In this document: positions 28,169 to 37,001 of the stretch, piece by piece
Layout of the letters: each line of letters starts with the position of its first letter
Numbering within the stretch: position 1 is the first letter of the stretch
NCBI RefSeq assembly: GCF_017745675.1
Contig: NZ_JAFLJM010000011.1
Location: forward strand, 1 to 64,000
Origin: Alkalihalobacillus sp. BA299
GTDB taxonomy: Bacteria > Bacillota > Bacilli > Bacillales > Bacillaceae_F
Length of the DNA stretch: 64,000 nucleotides
Direction: 5' to 3'
Notes under the pieces: model-generated
The model's database searches: none
Seen by the model: only the letters and a program-made list of their open reading frames with translations
What the model was told of the DNA's origin: nothing
Program-made: the position numbers and the translations under genes

Positions 28169-30313
28169 CTAAGCCTGAAACAGTACTTTTGTACTAATTG
28201 GCGGAATTTTGATATACTTGTCTTTTTCCGAATATAATGGTATCAAATCTGCCCTCTTATCGTCAACGACTACGTGCCATTCGCCTTTGTAAGGTAACTG
28301 TATTTCAATTGTTGACCAACTGCCATTATGAATAACGGCTATTCGACTCCATTCATCGATCCCTTGTAATTCATCCAATACATACCCGATCACGTGTGCT
28401 GGCGTATTGAATGGTTTTATATGCTTTTGCACTAATTGGACAGAAGTTAAACGAAAAGCAGGATGTCTTTTCCGAAGTGCTATTAAGCCTTTTACATAGT
28501 CTACGTTATCAATAAACTTTGCTTTCCGATCCCAATCAAATGCATTGATTGAATCCGGGGCATTGTAACTGTTTTCTACTCCATATTTTGTCCGAAAAAA
28601 TTCTTGTCCTGCATGTATAAATGGAATGCCTTGTGCTGTTAACACCATCGAAATTCCTAGTCGATGCATATTATATCGATACTCTTCGGGGTCTCCTCCG
28701 TTTGAAAGAGCAAGTTTATCCCAAAGTGTGTGGTTATCATGACATTCGATGTAATTTATCGATTGCTGTGGGGTTGAAAAAAGTTGATCTTGTGCCTGGA
28801 AAACTCCCATAGTTCCCGCTAATACTTCTCTTGTACTTTCCGTTAATTGAGCATTTCCATTAATAAATCCTTTTTCCAAATGATTGAAACTACTTCCTTT
28901 CAAACGATCTCGAAATCGATCGTTAAAAAAACTAATTTTTTCTATTTTTTTTGCTTGATCTAGGACTGCCCGTTTTTCAAACGGGAATGCAGTCGGTAAA
29001 TTCCAACCTTCACCTAATAAGACGATTGATGGATTTAATTCATATAATCGATCACCAATCTTTTTCATTGTTTCCAAATCTAAAATTCCCATTAAATCAA
29101 AGCGAAAACCGTCGACATTATATTCTTTTACCCAATACGACACACAATCTAAAATAAATTTTTGCACCATTCTTCGTTCAGAGGCAATATCATTTCCTAC
29201 TCCAGTTCCATTAGAAATTTGCCCATTTTGATCATATCTAAAATAATAGCCTGGGACGATTTTTTCAAAGTCACTCGTTTCCCAAATATACACATGGTTA
29301 TAAACAACATCTAAAATGACACGCAGTTCGTGTTTATGCAATGTAGAAATTAATTCTTTTACTTCTCTGATTCGGACATAGGGATCTTCTGGATTAGTAG
29401 AATAACTTCCTTCTGGTACAAAGTAATGAGTTGGGTCATACCCCCAATTGTAACTATCCACCTTTTTCTCATCAATACTGCCAAAATCATTTATAGGTAA
29501 AAGTTCAATATGTGTGACTCCTAATTGTTTTAAATAATTTAACCCCGTTGCTGTTCCGTTTATTCCCGTCGTATTATCCTCAATCCAGCCTAAATATTTC
29601 CCTTTCTTTTCAATCCCACTTGTATTCCCTATCGTAAAATCTCTAATATGCGCTTCATAAATAATCGTTTGATTTCGTTCATGGAACGGCAATTTTCTTG
29701 GCCAGCGTGTTGGGTTTGTTTTTGATAAATCGATTACCATTCCTTTTAATCCGTTGACGGAAAGTGCTTTTGCGTATGGGTCAACAGCTTCATTCCAAGT
29801 CCCATTTACACGGACTTTATAAAGGTAGAATAGACCATCTTGCTCACCAGGTAACGTCAATTTCCAAACTCCTCTTTCCTTGCGAACCATGGGAATTTCA
29901 ATACCTTTTTCTTCTTGCCAATCATCAAAAATAACCAATCTTACTTCTGTAGCAGTAGGCGCCCAAACTTTAAAAGTTGTTCCTGTCTTTGAGTAAGCAA
30001 CTCCTAGGTCGTCTCCATCATAGTAAAACATATCATCAAAGGCTTTTGTTCTAACAACGTCACCTACTTCAACAAATGAACGTTCGCCTGTACTTGTTAA
30101 TAACGTATATTCTTTACCAAAGTCGATTGGATTTAATAACTGTAAAGTATATTCTCCAGACTTTATTTGTTTGATATTAAGGATAGGAATTTCTTTATTC
30201 CCTGTACGCAATTTAAAGAAATCATGTTCATATTGTTCAATCGGTGAGGACATGACGACTATTATTTGATCTACTTCTTTTATAGTTGCTTTCTGAACCT
30301 GAAAAGCCCTCAT
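28169..30313 (-). CDS. amyX: Type I pullulanase
   Basis: Debranching alpha-amylase-family enzyme (GH13) cleaving alpha-1,6 links in pullulan and glycogen-type glucans. The 714 residues hold an N-terminal beta domain, a CBM48-like domain (FKVWAPTATEVRLVIFDDW), and the barrel with the pullulanase mark YNWGYDP (~288), nucleophile in GFRFDLMG (~404), acid Glu in LLGEGWNLP (~434) and ECHDNHTLWDKL (~523). No signal peptide, so it is intracellular like B. subtilis AmyX. ATG 30313 lies seven bases after AGGGGG; the ATG six bases earlier is too close. Confidence 0.96.
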   Translation of the reverse strand: MRAFQVQKATIKEVDQIIVVMSSPIEQYEHDFFKLRTGNKEIPILNIKQIKSGEYTLQLLNPIDFGKEYTLLTSTGERSFVEVGDVVRTKAFDDMFYYDGDDLGVAYSKTGTTFKVWAPTATEVRLVIFDDWQEEKGIEIPMVRKERGVWKLTLPGEQDGLFYLYKVRVNGTWNEAVDPYAKALSVNGLKGMVIDLSKTNPTRWPRKLPFHERNQTIIYEAHIRDFTIGNTSGIEKKGKYLGWIEDNTTGINGTATGLNYLKQLGVTHIELLPINDFGSIDEKKVDSYNWGYDPTHYFVPEGSYSTNPEDPYVRIREVKELISTLHKHELRVILDVVYNHVYIWETSDFEKIVPGYYFRYDQNGQISNGTGVGNDIASERRMVQKFILDCVSYWVKEYNVDGFRFDLMGILDLETMKKIGDRLYELNPSIVLLGEGWNLPTAFPFEKRAVLDQAKKIEKISFFNDRFRDRLKGSSFNHLEKGFINGNAQLTESTREVLAGTMGVFQAQDQLFSTPQQSINYIECHDNHTLWDKLALSNGGDPEEYRYNMHRLGISMVLTAQGIPFIHAGQEFFRTKYGVENSYNAPDSINAFDWDRKAKFIDNVDYVKGLIALRKRHPAFRLTSVQLVQKHIKPFNTPAHVIGYVLDELQGIDEWSRIAVIHNGSWSTIEIQLPYKGEWHVVVDDKRADLIPLYSEKDKYIKIPPISTKVLFQA

Positions 30314-30506
30314 AAACATGCCCCCTAACTTTCTCTATATCCTTAGTATATTTCAAAAGTGGTTATTTGGTTATTTGTTGACCATCAATAATTATTTTAC
30401 TTTATATAATTTAATATTCGGTACCCCGTTGTTTTACTCTTTTCTTTTTATATATAAACATGTTACTCTTTTACTAAAATGTTTTAATAAGGGTGGAAGA
30501 AAGAAA

Positions 30507-31379
30507 ATGATACAAAGAAAATTAGAAAAACGCGCTAAATTATTAATAACGTGTCCAGATCGTCCAGGAATTGTTTCGGCTATCTCTACTTTTTTACATG
30601 AACAAGGTGCTAATATCGTACAGTCCGATCAATATACAACAGATCCTGAAAGTGGAATGTTTTATATGCGAATCGAGTTTGATATAGATGATTTTGATAA
30701 AGCTTTTGAAGCTATTCAAATGGAATTCGCGCCAATAGCTGAGGATTTTTCGATTGAATGGCGACTTGAAAGTGAGAAACGAATGAAGAAAATGGCCATT
30801 TTTGTTTCAAAAGAAGATCACTGCCTATTGGAATTACTCTGGAAATGGCGCTCAGGAGAATTAATTGTTGATATTCCACTGGTCATTAGCAATCACCCAG
30901 ACTTAAAAGACACGGTTGAGTCTTATGGTATTCCATTTTACCATATTTCAGTCAGTAAAGACACAAAGGTTGAGGCTGAACAGCAACAAATTCAACTTCT
31001 TAAACAATATGATGTCGATTTCATCGTCCTGGCGAGATATATGCAAATATTATCTCCAAACTTTGTCTCAGAGTTTCCGCAACAACTCATTAATATTCAT
31101 CATTCATTTTTACCAGCATTTATCGGTGCAAACCCATATAAACGAGCATTCGACCGTGGGGTAAAACTTATTGGAGCTACTGCGCATTATGTTACGGATG
31201 ACTTAGATGAAGGCCCAATCATTGAACAAGATGTCCTTCGTGTAAACCATCGGTATACAGCAGAACAGTTGAAGATAGTTGGTCGAAATGTTGAACGAAT
31301 CACATTAGCCAGAGCAGTCTCTTGGCATAACGAAGACCGCATCATTACTTATGGTAATAAAACAATCGTCTTTAATTAA
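30507..31379 (+). CDS. purU: Formyltetrahydrofolate deformylase
   Basis: PurU hydrolyses 10-formyltetrahydrofolate to formate and tetrahydrofolate, balancing one-carbon pools. The 290 residues have an N-terminal ACT domain (KLLITCPDRPGIVSAISTFLHEQGANI) and a C-terminal formyltransferase-like domain with INIHHSFLPAFIGANPYKRAFDRGVKLIGATAHYV, including the catalytic Asn/His/Asp set. The start at 30507 follows AAGGGTGG; the open frame upstream to 30318 overlaps the divergent amyX leader and is unsupported. Monocistronic. Confidence 0.96.
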   Translation: MIQRKLEKRAKLLITCPDRPGIVSAISTFLHEQGANIVQSDQYTTDPESGMFYMRIEFDIDDFDKAFEAIQMEFAPIAEDFSIEWRLESEKRMKKMAIFVSKEDHCLLELLWKWRSGELIVDIPLVISNHPDLKDTVESYGIPFYHISVSKDTKVEAEQQQIQLLKQYDVDFIVLARYMQILSPNFVSEFPQQLINIHHSFLPAFIGANPYKRAFDRGVKLIGATAHYVTDDLDEGPIIEQDVLRVNHRYTAEQLKIVGRNVERITLARAVSWHNEDRIITYGNKTIVFN

Positions 31380-31380
31380 A

Positions 31381-31565
31381 AGGCTCTTTTCTCAAAGATT
31401 GTTGCTTTTAGCTTTTGGACCGTAAGCCAAGCGGATGCTTGGCTCTTCACGCTATGCGTGAAGGTTTTGAAAATAAAATAGCCGTTCAGACAAATGAATT
31501 TGTCTTGAAAAGGCTATTTTATTTTCAAAAAACGGTCCAAAAGCAACAAAGTTTACGAAAACAGC
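31381..31565 (-). repeat. Family B dispersed repeat, copy 3 (inverted pair)
   Basis: A full family B unit in the opposite direction to copy 1, then a partial inverted second copy (ggctattttattttc, acggtccaaaagc, tttacgaaaacagcc). Together they form a near-palindromic block between the purU stop and its terminator. Confidence 0.9.
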
Positions 31566-31582
31566 CAATTAAAAAGGATCGA

Positions 31583-31622
31583 AAGGGGCTACCAAAAGAA
31601 GAATATGGTAGCCCCTTTATTA
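31583..31622 (+). terminator. Terminator downstream of purU
   Basis: The arms aaggggctacc (31583-31593) and ggtagcccctt (31607-31617) form an 11-bp stem followed by TTTATTATT. It lies 204 bp past the stop, with a family B pair in between. Confidence 0.88.
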
Positions 31623-31697
31623 TTCATATTTAACAATTCTTTTCTTATCACACATAATCACAATAATAATAATAACATGATCGCAGAGATGGCTAGT

Positions 31698-32021
31698 TTA
31701 TTCATTCCATTCTTTAATGACGAAATTCACTTGGTCAAACTCTTCTTTCGTCATCGCAGGTTCAATAATCAATAGCGGTCGATGTTTATTCTTTTTTTTC
31801 GGTAGTTTGGTTAATCCTTGTTTCTTTAACCAAAGTCGAACTGCGAGAATTAAATCTTCTTTCGCCTCTTTGTATGTATCTCCATATCCAATACATCCGT
31901 CGAGCCCTTTGACTTCAATTGAATATTCTTCACGGCCTTTCCAGTTATATTGTCTACGAACGAGCCATGAGTACTGTTTTAGATCTAATATATTCTGAGA
32001 CTCTTGATGTCTACGGTTCAT
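31698..32021 (-). CDS. HicB-like orphan protein
   Basis: A 107-residue protein with a central HicB-type fold: YSIEVKGLDGCIGYGDTYKEAKEDLILAVRLWL, the usual partial RNase-H-like domain of HicB antitoxins. Unlike a complete HicB it has an extra N-terminal stretch (WLVRRQYNWKGREE) and no evident DNA-binding tail (ends FDQVNFVIKEWNE). No HicA-sized gene with an RNA-binding fold flanks it, so a toxin-antitoxin pair is not supported. GGGGATAAG precedes the ATG. Confidence 0.65.
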   Translation of the reverse strand: MNRRHQESQNILDLKQYSWLVRRQYNWKGREEYSIEVKGLDGCIGYGDTYKEAKEDLILAVRLWLKKQGLTKLPKKKNKHRPLLIIEPAMTKEEFDQVNFVIKEWNE

Positions 32022-32225
32022 ACTTATCCCCTTTTTTACAATATTTAAAAGACTGACTTAATAATCGTTAGACCTCATCGGAATTCATACATAAAGATAC
32101 TAAGTTCATCTAACCATACCGATGAAGTGCCAACACTATCATATAAGCCAGCCTTGTTTTTAATTCTCTTCATAAAATTAAAGTATACCCAACCCCTTAA
32201 CAATTATTCATAGAGATATAACGAA

Positions 32226-33194
32226 CTATTCATTGTCATTTTCTTTAGTATCCTCTATTTCTTGCCGAACATGTGCTGAGGTGTGGCAGTGATCTAATAA
32301 CATCTTTGCCACTTTTAACTGGTGACTTTTTATTGGAGAAGGATGTTTTTTCATTTTATGTTGCCATTGTGAGAAACTCCGCTTATCAATCAATTCCACC
32401 TTTAACCCTTGTGCATTATGATCAATGAAGCAATCCTTCGAAAGAACGGTTTTCTTTATTGGGAATTCACAATGGTTCTCTTTCATTATATCACTGATGA
32501 TACTTGCCATTCGATTTAGGGAAACAATTGGACTTAATCGTTTTCTTTCGCTTTTTTTTACTTGCTCGATCCAAAAGCGCTCAGAAGAGGCTTGAAAAAT
32601 ACTGTGTTCACTACCTTCTAATGTCGTTATACAATGAACTTCACTAGGGGTAATTAATATAATATCCATATCTATTGGTGCTTGTTTCATCCAAAACACA
32701 GGCAAATACATTAAAAAATAATTATCAGGCATTTTCTGGGCAAAAAATCGCAAGTGTTCATCATACTTATATTTAGGATTTAAATAGGATCGTTCTAGCA
32801 GCGATGAACTTGCCCACATCAGTTGTGATCCAAATATATCATCTAAAAATAATTGCTTTAAATCGTCAAGACTATTAGCTTTTAAGGTAATTCGGTCTTT
32901 TTCTTCTTCGGCTGAAGAAGCAGCTTCTTTATCTTCAGTGGTCTTTCTTTTTTGGAACAACCTCCATCCCTTTAGCTTCTTAACTGTGCTCATTACGGTA
33001 TTCGACTGCTCCCCATGACTAACAGAATTTTCACCTTCTTTTTCGTCCATTGAAACAGATACATTTAAATGTTCCCATTCATTTTTTAAGTAGTACCAAC
33101 GTTCCTTCTTCATTCTTGTAAACTGAGTCGGATACCGTTGCATATCAAATTGATACCTAGAAATATAATCTTCTAATTTTATCAAGTGGGCCAA
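32226..33194 (-). CDS. Uncharacterised protein with degenerate NERD-like segment
   Basis: A 322-residue soluble protein. Residues ~115-200 contain APIDMDIILITPSEVHCITTLEG, which resembles the core of nuclease-related (NERD) domains, but the usual catalytic IEVKN-type residues are replaced by ITTLEG. An acidic/basic linker lies near 60-100. Its position upstream of the amyX/ytl cluster suggests equivalence to B. subtilis YtlQ (inference). Start TTG 33194 lies eight bases after GGAGG; a GTG at 33209 overlaps that site. Function unknown. Confidence 0.65.
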   Translation of the reverse strand: MAHLIKLEDYISRYQFDMQRYPTQFTRMKKERWYYLKNEWEHLNVSVSMDEKEGENSVSHGEQSNTVMSTVKKLKGWRLFQKRKTTEDKEAASSAEEEKDRITLKANSLDDLKQLFLDDIFGSQLMWASSSLLERSYLNPKYKYDEHLRFFAQKMPDNYFLMYLPVFWMKQAPIDMDIILITPSEVHCITTLEGSEHSIFQASSERFWIEQVKKSERKRLSPIVSLNRMASIISDIMKENHCEFPIKKTVLSKDCFIDHNAQGLKVELIDKRSFSQWQHKMKKHPSPIKSHQLKVAKMLLDHCHTSAHVRQEIEDTKENDNE

Positions 33195-33250
33195 AACCTG
33201 AACCTCCACATTTACTAATTTGACATATTAGTGCGAATCTAAGAAGGAAA

Positions 33251-33940
33251 CTAGACTAATAGAAAAACGAGCATAGGACCAAAAATCGACACAACGATTG
33301 CACTTAAAGTCATTGCTACCGAGCTTGCTGCTCCTTCTTCCTCACTATTCTCTAATGCTTTAGCCGTTCCAATTGCATGAGCAGCACTACCTGTCCCAAT
33401 TCCTTTTCCTATATAGTGGTTAATTTTAAAGCATTTAAAAATATATGGAGCCAATACAACTCCACCAATACCAGCAACCATGACAAAAACAGCGGCCAAC
33501 GGTGGAGCTCCACCTATTGTTTTTGCTACATCCATTGCAACGGGAGTCGTAACAGACTTCGGAATAAGTGAATAGATTAATATTTCTTCGACACCCATCC
33601 ACTTCGCTAATTGCAATCCGCTAACAATCCCAATAATTGCACCAACAAATACACCAACGATGATCGAGGTAAAGTACTTTTTTAACATATTTAACTGGTT
33701 ATATAAAGGGTAAGCGAGTGCAACTACAGCTGGACCTAATAATTTCTCAATCCATTCACCACCTACCTTATACGTATCGTATGGAATGTTAAATGCCACT
33801 AAAATAATAATCATTACGACAGTTCCAACCACAAGTGGTAGTGTAAACGGATAAGGATATTTTTGATAAAAGCTGCGAGCACCCACATAAACGATAACCG
33901 TTAAACCTATAAAAAGAAGCGCTAGTAATAAATCCATCAT
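33251..33940 (-). CDS. lrgB: LrgB/CidB-family membrane protein
   Basis: A 229-residue polytopic protein of the LrgB family, paired with the holin-like LrgA and implicated in autolysis or export of pyruvate and related organic acids. Family blocks are IPKSVTTPVAMDVAKTIGGAPPLAAVFVMVAGIGG and GTGSAAHAIGTAKALENSEEEGAASSVAMTLSAIVVSIF. ATG 33940 follows AAAGGAG and overlaps the lrgA stop by 4 bp, so the two are translationally coupled. Confidence 0.95.
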   Translation of the reverse strand: MMDLLLALLFIGLTVIVYVGARSFYQKYPYPFTLPLVVGTVVMIIILVAFNIPYDTYKVGGEWIEKLLGPAVVALAYPLYNQLNMLKKYFTSIIVGVFVGAIIGIVSGLQLAKWMGVEEILIYSLIPKSVTTPVAMDVAKTIGGAPPLAAVFVMVAGIGGVVLAPYIFKCFKINHYIGKGIGTGSAAHAIGTAKALENSEEEGAASSVAMTLSAIVVSIFGPMLVFLLV

Positions 33941-34296
33941 TTCTGCTCCTTTCTTGTCGCAAGAAATTGACTTAGTGCTCCAGAACATACCATAACTACT
34001 AACGTGCTAATTAACGCAATAAAAACAAGAATAATTCCTTTGCCAGAAAATACGTCTAGAAAATTCAATACTCCTACAGTGACAGGCAAAAATAATAAAG
34101 GCATATGCTTCAATAGCAAGGAGGTACCGTATTCGATCCATTTTGGTTTGATCACTTTAGTTACAAAAAGAACAAACAATAATAACATTCCTATGATACT
34201 CCCTGGAATAAATAAATCGAATGTCCGTTGGATGAATACTCCCACCCAATAAAATAAATATAAGATTGTAATATGAAGAACTGTACGTAATATCAT
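33937..34296 (-). CDS. lrgA: LrgA/CidA-family holin-like protein
   Basis: A 119-residue protein with four predicted membrane helices: VLHITILYLFYWVGVFIQ, IPGSIIGMLLLFVLFV (family signature), LLLKHMPLLFLPVTVGVLNF and GIILVFIALISTLVVMVCSGAL. Holin-like partner of LrgB. I start at ATG 34296; a TTG at 34335 would begin inside a family A mini-repeat and lacks a ribosome site, though AGGAG lies a long 13 bases before 34296. Confidence 0.88.
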   Translation of the reverse strand: MILRTVLHITILYLFYWVGVFIQRTFDLFIPGSIIGMLLLFVLFVTKVIKPKWIEYGTSLLLKHMPLLFLPVTVGVLNFLDVFSGKGIILVFIALISTLVVMVCSGALSQFLATRKEQK

Positions 34297-34322
34297 AAAG
34301 AAAACACTACTCCTCTTCTTGT

Positions 34323-34407
34323 AAGAAAAGTGCAAGTGACTTGTTCAGCCATGACAGGGGACTTGTGCTAGACATTCTCGAAATTTATATTTTCTTATTC
34401 TACAAGA
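34323..34407 (+). repeat. Family A mini-element
   Basis: Retains only the ends: aagaaaagtgcaagtgac on the left and ggggacttgtgctagacat plus tcgaaatttatattttctt on the right. The ends can pair (tgcaagt/acttgtgc). The internal core of full copies is missing. Confidence 0.75.
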
Positions 34408-34957
34408 AAAAAGTACGAATTGGCTCATACACTGGACTTTTTCCTATATGCGATTGGTATAAATGGAATTTGTCCACATTCCATGAGCTTCTATACTCTT
34501 GGGTAAACGATTGCGAAGCCTGTGTTGAGGAATAATGATCATTCCCCTTCCAGCGTCTTGCTAATGTGATATGAGGACGATACGGGCGATTTTCAATCTC
34601 TATTCCCAGATCGGCACAAGCATTTGCAACTTTCTTTTGTAAATCGTATAATCGCTCCTCTTTTTCAACACTAGACCAAAAAATTCTTGGTCGATTTTTC
34701 TCACCAAATGTATTTAATTCATTAATCGTCAGAGCGAATGACGGAAAGCTTTTGATCACTTCATCGATGTGGTCGCCAAGACTCCTTAACATAGCTTCTT
34801 CTACATGACCTAAAAATACGAGAGTGATATGCAAATCGTGTGGATGTACCCATTTTTGAAATGGGAACTGTTGAATATTACGCTCTTTCCACTCTATTAA
34901 GCTTACATTGGCTTGACCTAATACAGGTATAGCTAAAAAAAAATGTGTTTTCATCAT
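34400..34957 (-). CDS. thpR: RNA 2',3'-cyclic phosphodiesterase (ThpR / YtlP)
   Basis: A 185-residue 2H-phosphoesterase, formerly called 2'-5' RNA ligase. Both catalytic HxT motifs are present: HITL at 43-46 and PHITLARRW near 125. It opens 2',3'-cyclic phosphate RNA ends; the cellular substrate in Bacillus is not established. ATG follows GAGGGTG. The 3' end lies against the mini-element at 34323. Divergent from the cysteine synthase gene. Confidence 0.92.
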   Translation of the reverse strand: MMKTHFFLAIPVLGQANVSLIEWKERNIQQFPFQKWVHPHDLHITLVFLGHVEEAMLRSLGDHIDEVIKSFPSFALTINELNTFGEKNRPRIFWSSVEKEERLYDLQKKVANACADLGIEIENRPYRPHITLARRWKGNDHYSSTQASQSFTQEYRSSWNVDKFHLYQSHIGKSPVYEPIRTFFL

Positions 34958-35141
34958 TAATACACCCTCTCTTCATATTTTAACGAATATCTCATATTTT
35001 GTCGTTACAATTTTTGTAAAACATTATCAAACAAATAATATAGGTTTATATAACCAATTTAGACGATAGGAATTATCCTGTTGCATATGATAAAATAAGA
35101 TTGAGAAAATTTATTACATAGAATATTAAGGAAGTGACTAC

Positions 35142-36080
35142 ATGCGAGTTGTAAACAATATTGCGGATTTAATCGGTCATACCCCTTTAGTCAAACTAAA
35201 CCGAATTGCAGATAAAAAAGGTGCAGCTGTGTATCTTAAGCTTGAATTCTTTAACCCAAGTGGCAGCGTTAAAGATCGTGCTGCTTATCAAATGATTGTA
35301 CAAGCAGAAAAAGACGGCTTGTTAAAATCAGGAGCGACAATCATTGAGCCAACGAGCGGTAATACTGGGATTGGCCTTGCAATGAACGCTGCAGCAAGAG
35401 GGTACAAGGCAATCTTAACTATGCCAGATACGATGAGCCAAGAGCGTATTAATATTCTAAAAGCTTACGGAGCGGAAGTTGTGTTAACAGACGGCGAAAA
35501 AAAAATGCCGGGTGCCATTGATAAAGCACATGAATTAGCTAAACATATTCCAAATAGCTTTGTTCCGATGCAATTCGAAAACCCGGCTAACCCTGATGCT
35601 CATCGTTATACAACAGCTGTTGAAATCAAAGAAGCGCTCGATAGTATCGGAAAGAAACTATCTGCTTTTGTCGCAGCTTCTGGGACAGGTGGAACGATTA
35701 CAGGTACAGGAGAGGAATTAAAGAAATTCTATCCAGAAGCTACTGTTCATGTGGTTGAGCCTGCAGGTTCACCTGTACTATCTGGAGGAAAACCAGGACC
35801 ACATAAACTTGTCGGGACAAGCCCTGGATTTATCCCCCCTATCTTAAACGAAAGAGTTTATAACGAAATTAAAAAGATTGAAGATGAGGATGCTTATTGG
35901 GCAGCCATTGAGCTGGCTCAAAAAGAAGGTATACTCGTTGGACCTTCATCTGGTGCTGCATGCTTCGCTGCTCTCGAAGTGGCTAAATCATTGTCACCTG
36001 ATGACGTTGTCGTTGCCATTGCCTGTGATACAGGAGAGCGTTATTTATCAACTGATTTATTTGATTTTGAAAATAAATAA
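35142..36080 (+). CDS. ytkP: Cysteine synthase family protein (YtkP)
   Basis: A PLP enzyme of 312 residues that makes cysteine from O-acetylserine and sulfide. The PLP lysine is Lys44 in NPSGSVKDRAA; TSGNTGIGLAMNAAARG, SGTGGTITGTGEELK (phosphate cup) and ILVGPSSGAA are also present. This is a paralogue of CysK fixed in the ytlP-ytkP-ytjP context, so the physiological substrate could differ. AAGGAAG precedes the ATG. Followed by its own terminator. Confidence 0.93.
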   Translation: MRVVNNIADLIGHTPLVKLNRIADKKGAAVYLKLEFFNPSGSVKDRAAYQMIVQAEKDGLLKSGATIIEPTSGNTGIGLAMNAAARGYKAILTMPDTMSQERINILKAYGAEVVLTDGEKKMPGAIDKAHELAKHIPNSFVPMQFENPANPDAHRYTTAVEIKEALDSIGKKLSAFVAASGTGGTITGTGEELKKFYPEATVHVVEPAGSPVLSGGKPGPHKLVGTSPGFIPPILNERVYNEIKKIEDEDAYWAAIELAQKEGILVGPSSGAACFAALEVAKSLSPDDVVVAIACDTGERYLSTDLFDFENK

Positions 36081-36088
36081 TAATGCAC

Positions 36089-36158
36089 TTGACTAACTCA
36101 TGCTAAAAGTCTTACAAATCAACACCATGACCTATATAGCAATGAGTTAGTCTTTTTC
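36089..36158 (+). terminator. Terminator downstream of ytkP
   Basis: gactaactcatgct (from 36091) pairs with agcaatgagttagtc (36138-36152), then ctttttctcc. The long loop spans about 33 bp. The right arm overlaps the stop codon (36147-36149) of the convergent gene. Confidence 0.75.
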
Positions 36159-36698
36159 TCCAATCGAATTGGCCATGTCAATTAAATCATGAATCGATAC
36201 TTTCTCCTCAATTCTTTTACTATTAGCAAGAATATATTCCCAACCGCCTTTTTGAAATATTAGGATATTGTGATATCTATCCCGCAATTGAATCGCTTTT
36301 CCTCCATCATCTAACGTATACAGCTGAGCTACCGGTGCTTTTTTATATATTCCTTGATCCTCTGGTATAACAAACATTTTGATTTGTTCTTTCGGTCTCT
36401 CTTCATTGATATACTCTATTTCTAACTTTGGCGGGTAACTATAAGAGTCAATTATTCCAAAAGAATGTGTAATCTCGATAGGGGGCTTTTTTGTAGGTAA
36501 GCTTACTTTTTTTTGATATAAGGTCTCAAATTTTTTAACTGCAGCTTGAATCGATTGATACCCCATGATTTGGTATTGCTTTTCGATTGACTGCGGTTTC
36601 CAATAAAGTTCGTTATAATGATCTCCAGCCTTTGCATACCCAACGCTTCCACCAAAAAGAAGCAATCCGAAAAGGATGAAAAGTAATTTTTTTTGCAC
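36147..36698 (-). CDS. Predicted secreted protein of unknown function
   Basis: 183 residues from GTG 36698 with AAGGAGG eleven bases upstream. The N-terminus QKKLLFILFGLLLFGGSVGYAKAG is a typical signal peptide with cleavage near AKA. The mature protein (HYNELYWKPQSIEKQYQIMG ... YTLDDGGKAIQLRDRYHNILIFQKGGWEYILANSKR) has no recognised domain. A longer frame to 36926 runs into the family C repeat and is rejected. Function unknown. Confidence 0.7.
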   Translation of the reverse strand: MQKKLLFILFGLLLFGGSVGYAKAGDHYNELYWKPQSIEKQYQIMGYQSIQAAVKKFETLYQKKVSLPTKKPPIEITHSFGIIDSYSYPPKLEIEYINEERPKEQIKMFVIPEDQGIYKKAPVAQLYTLDDGGKAIQLRDRYHNILIFQKGGWEYILANSKRIEEKVSIHDLIDMANSIGEKD

Positions 36699-36770
36699 TA
36701 TAAAAAATACCTCCTTCTCAAAAACGTTTGCTGTCTTTATTATTCTTACAACAGTACACATTATACTAAG

Positions 36771-36945
36771 AAAAGCGGAAGGCGCCTGATTAGCTCCGAC
36801 AAGCAAATGTTCTGACTGATCAAAGTCCGCTTTTTGACTTTTATCTGGCAGGTTATTTGTCCTCGAGGAGCTGGCGACTGCAGCTAGACATAAGAAAAGC
36901 GGAAGGCGCCTGATTAGCTCCGACAAGCAAATGTTGTGGTTAACT
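36771..36945 (+). repeat. Family C repeat, one full and one partial unit in tandem
   Basis: A full unit begins aagaaaagcggaaggcgcc, has tagctccgacaagcaaatg, and ends ctgcagctagacat. It is followed at 36891 by the first ~55 bp of a second unit. The head-to-tail order matches how the 149-bp array at 1-642 is built. An aagtgtcaggcactt palindrome follows at 36955. Confidence 0.9.
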
Positions 36946-37001
36946 AATAAAGCTAAGTGTCAGGCACTTCAACCCCGCATATGCTTAAAAATTACCCTCG
37001 T

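Noticed and set aside
36699..36926. 76-residue N-terminal extension of the secreted protein
   Set aside because: The extension is translated from a family C repeat and has no ribosome site; a signal peptide begins at the GTG at 36698.
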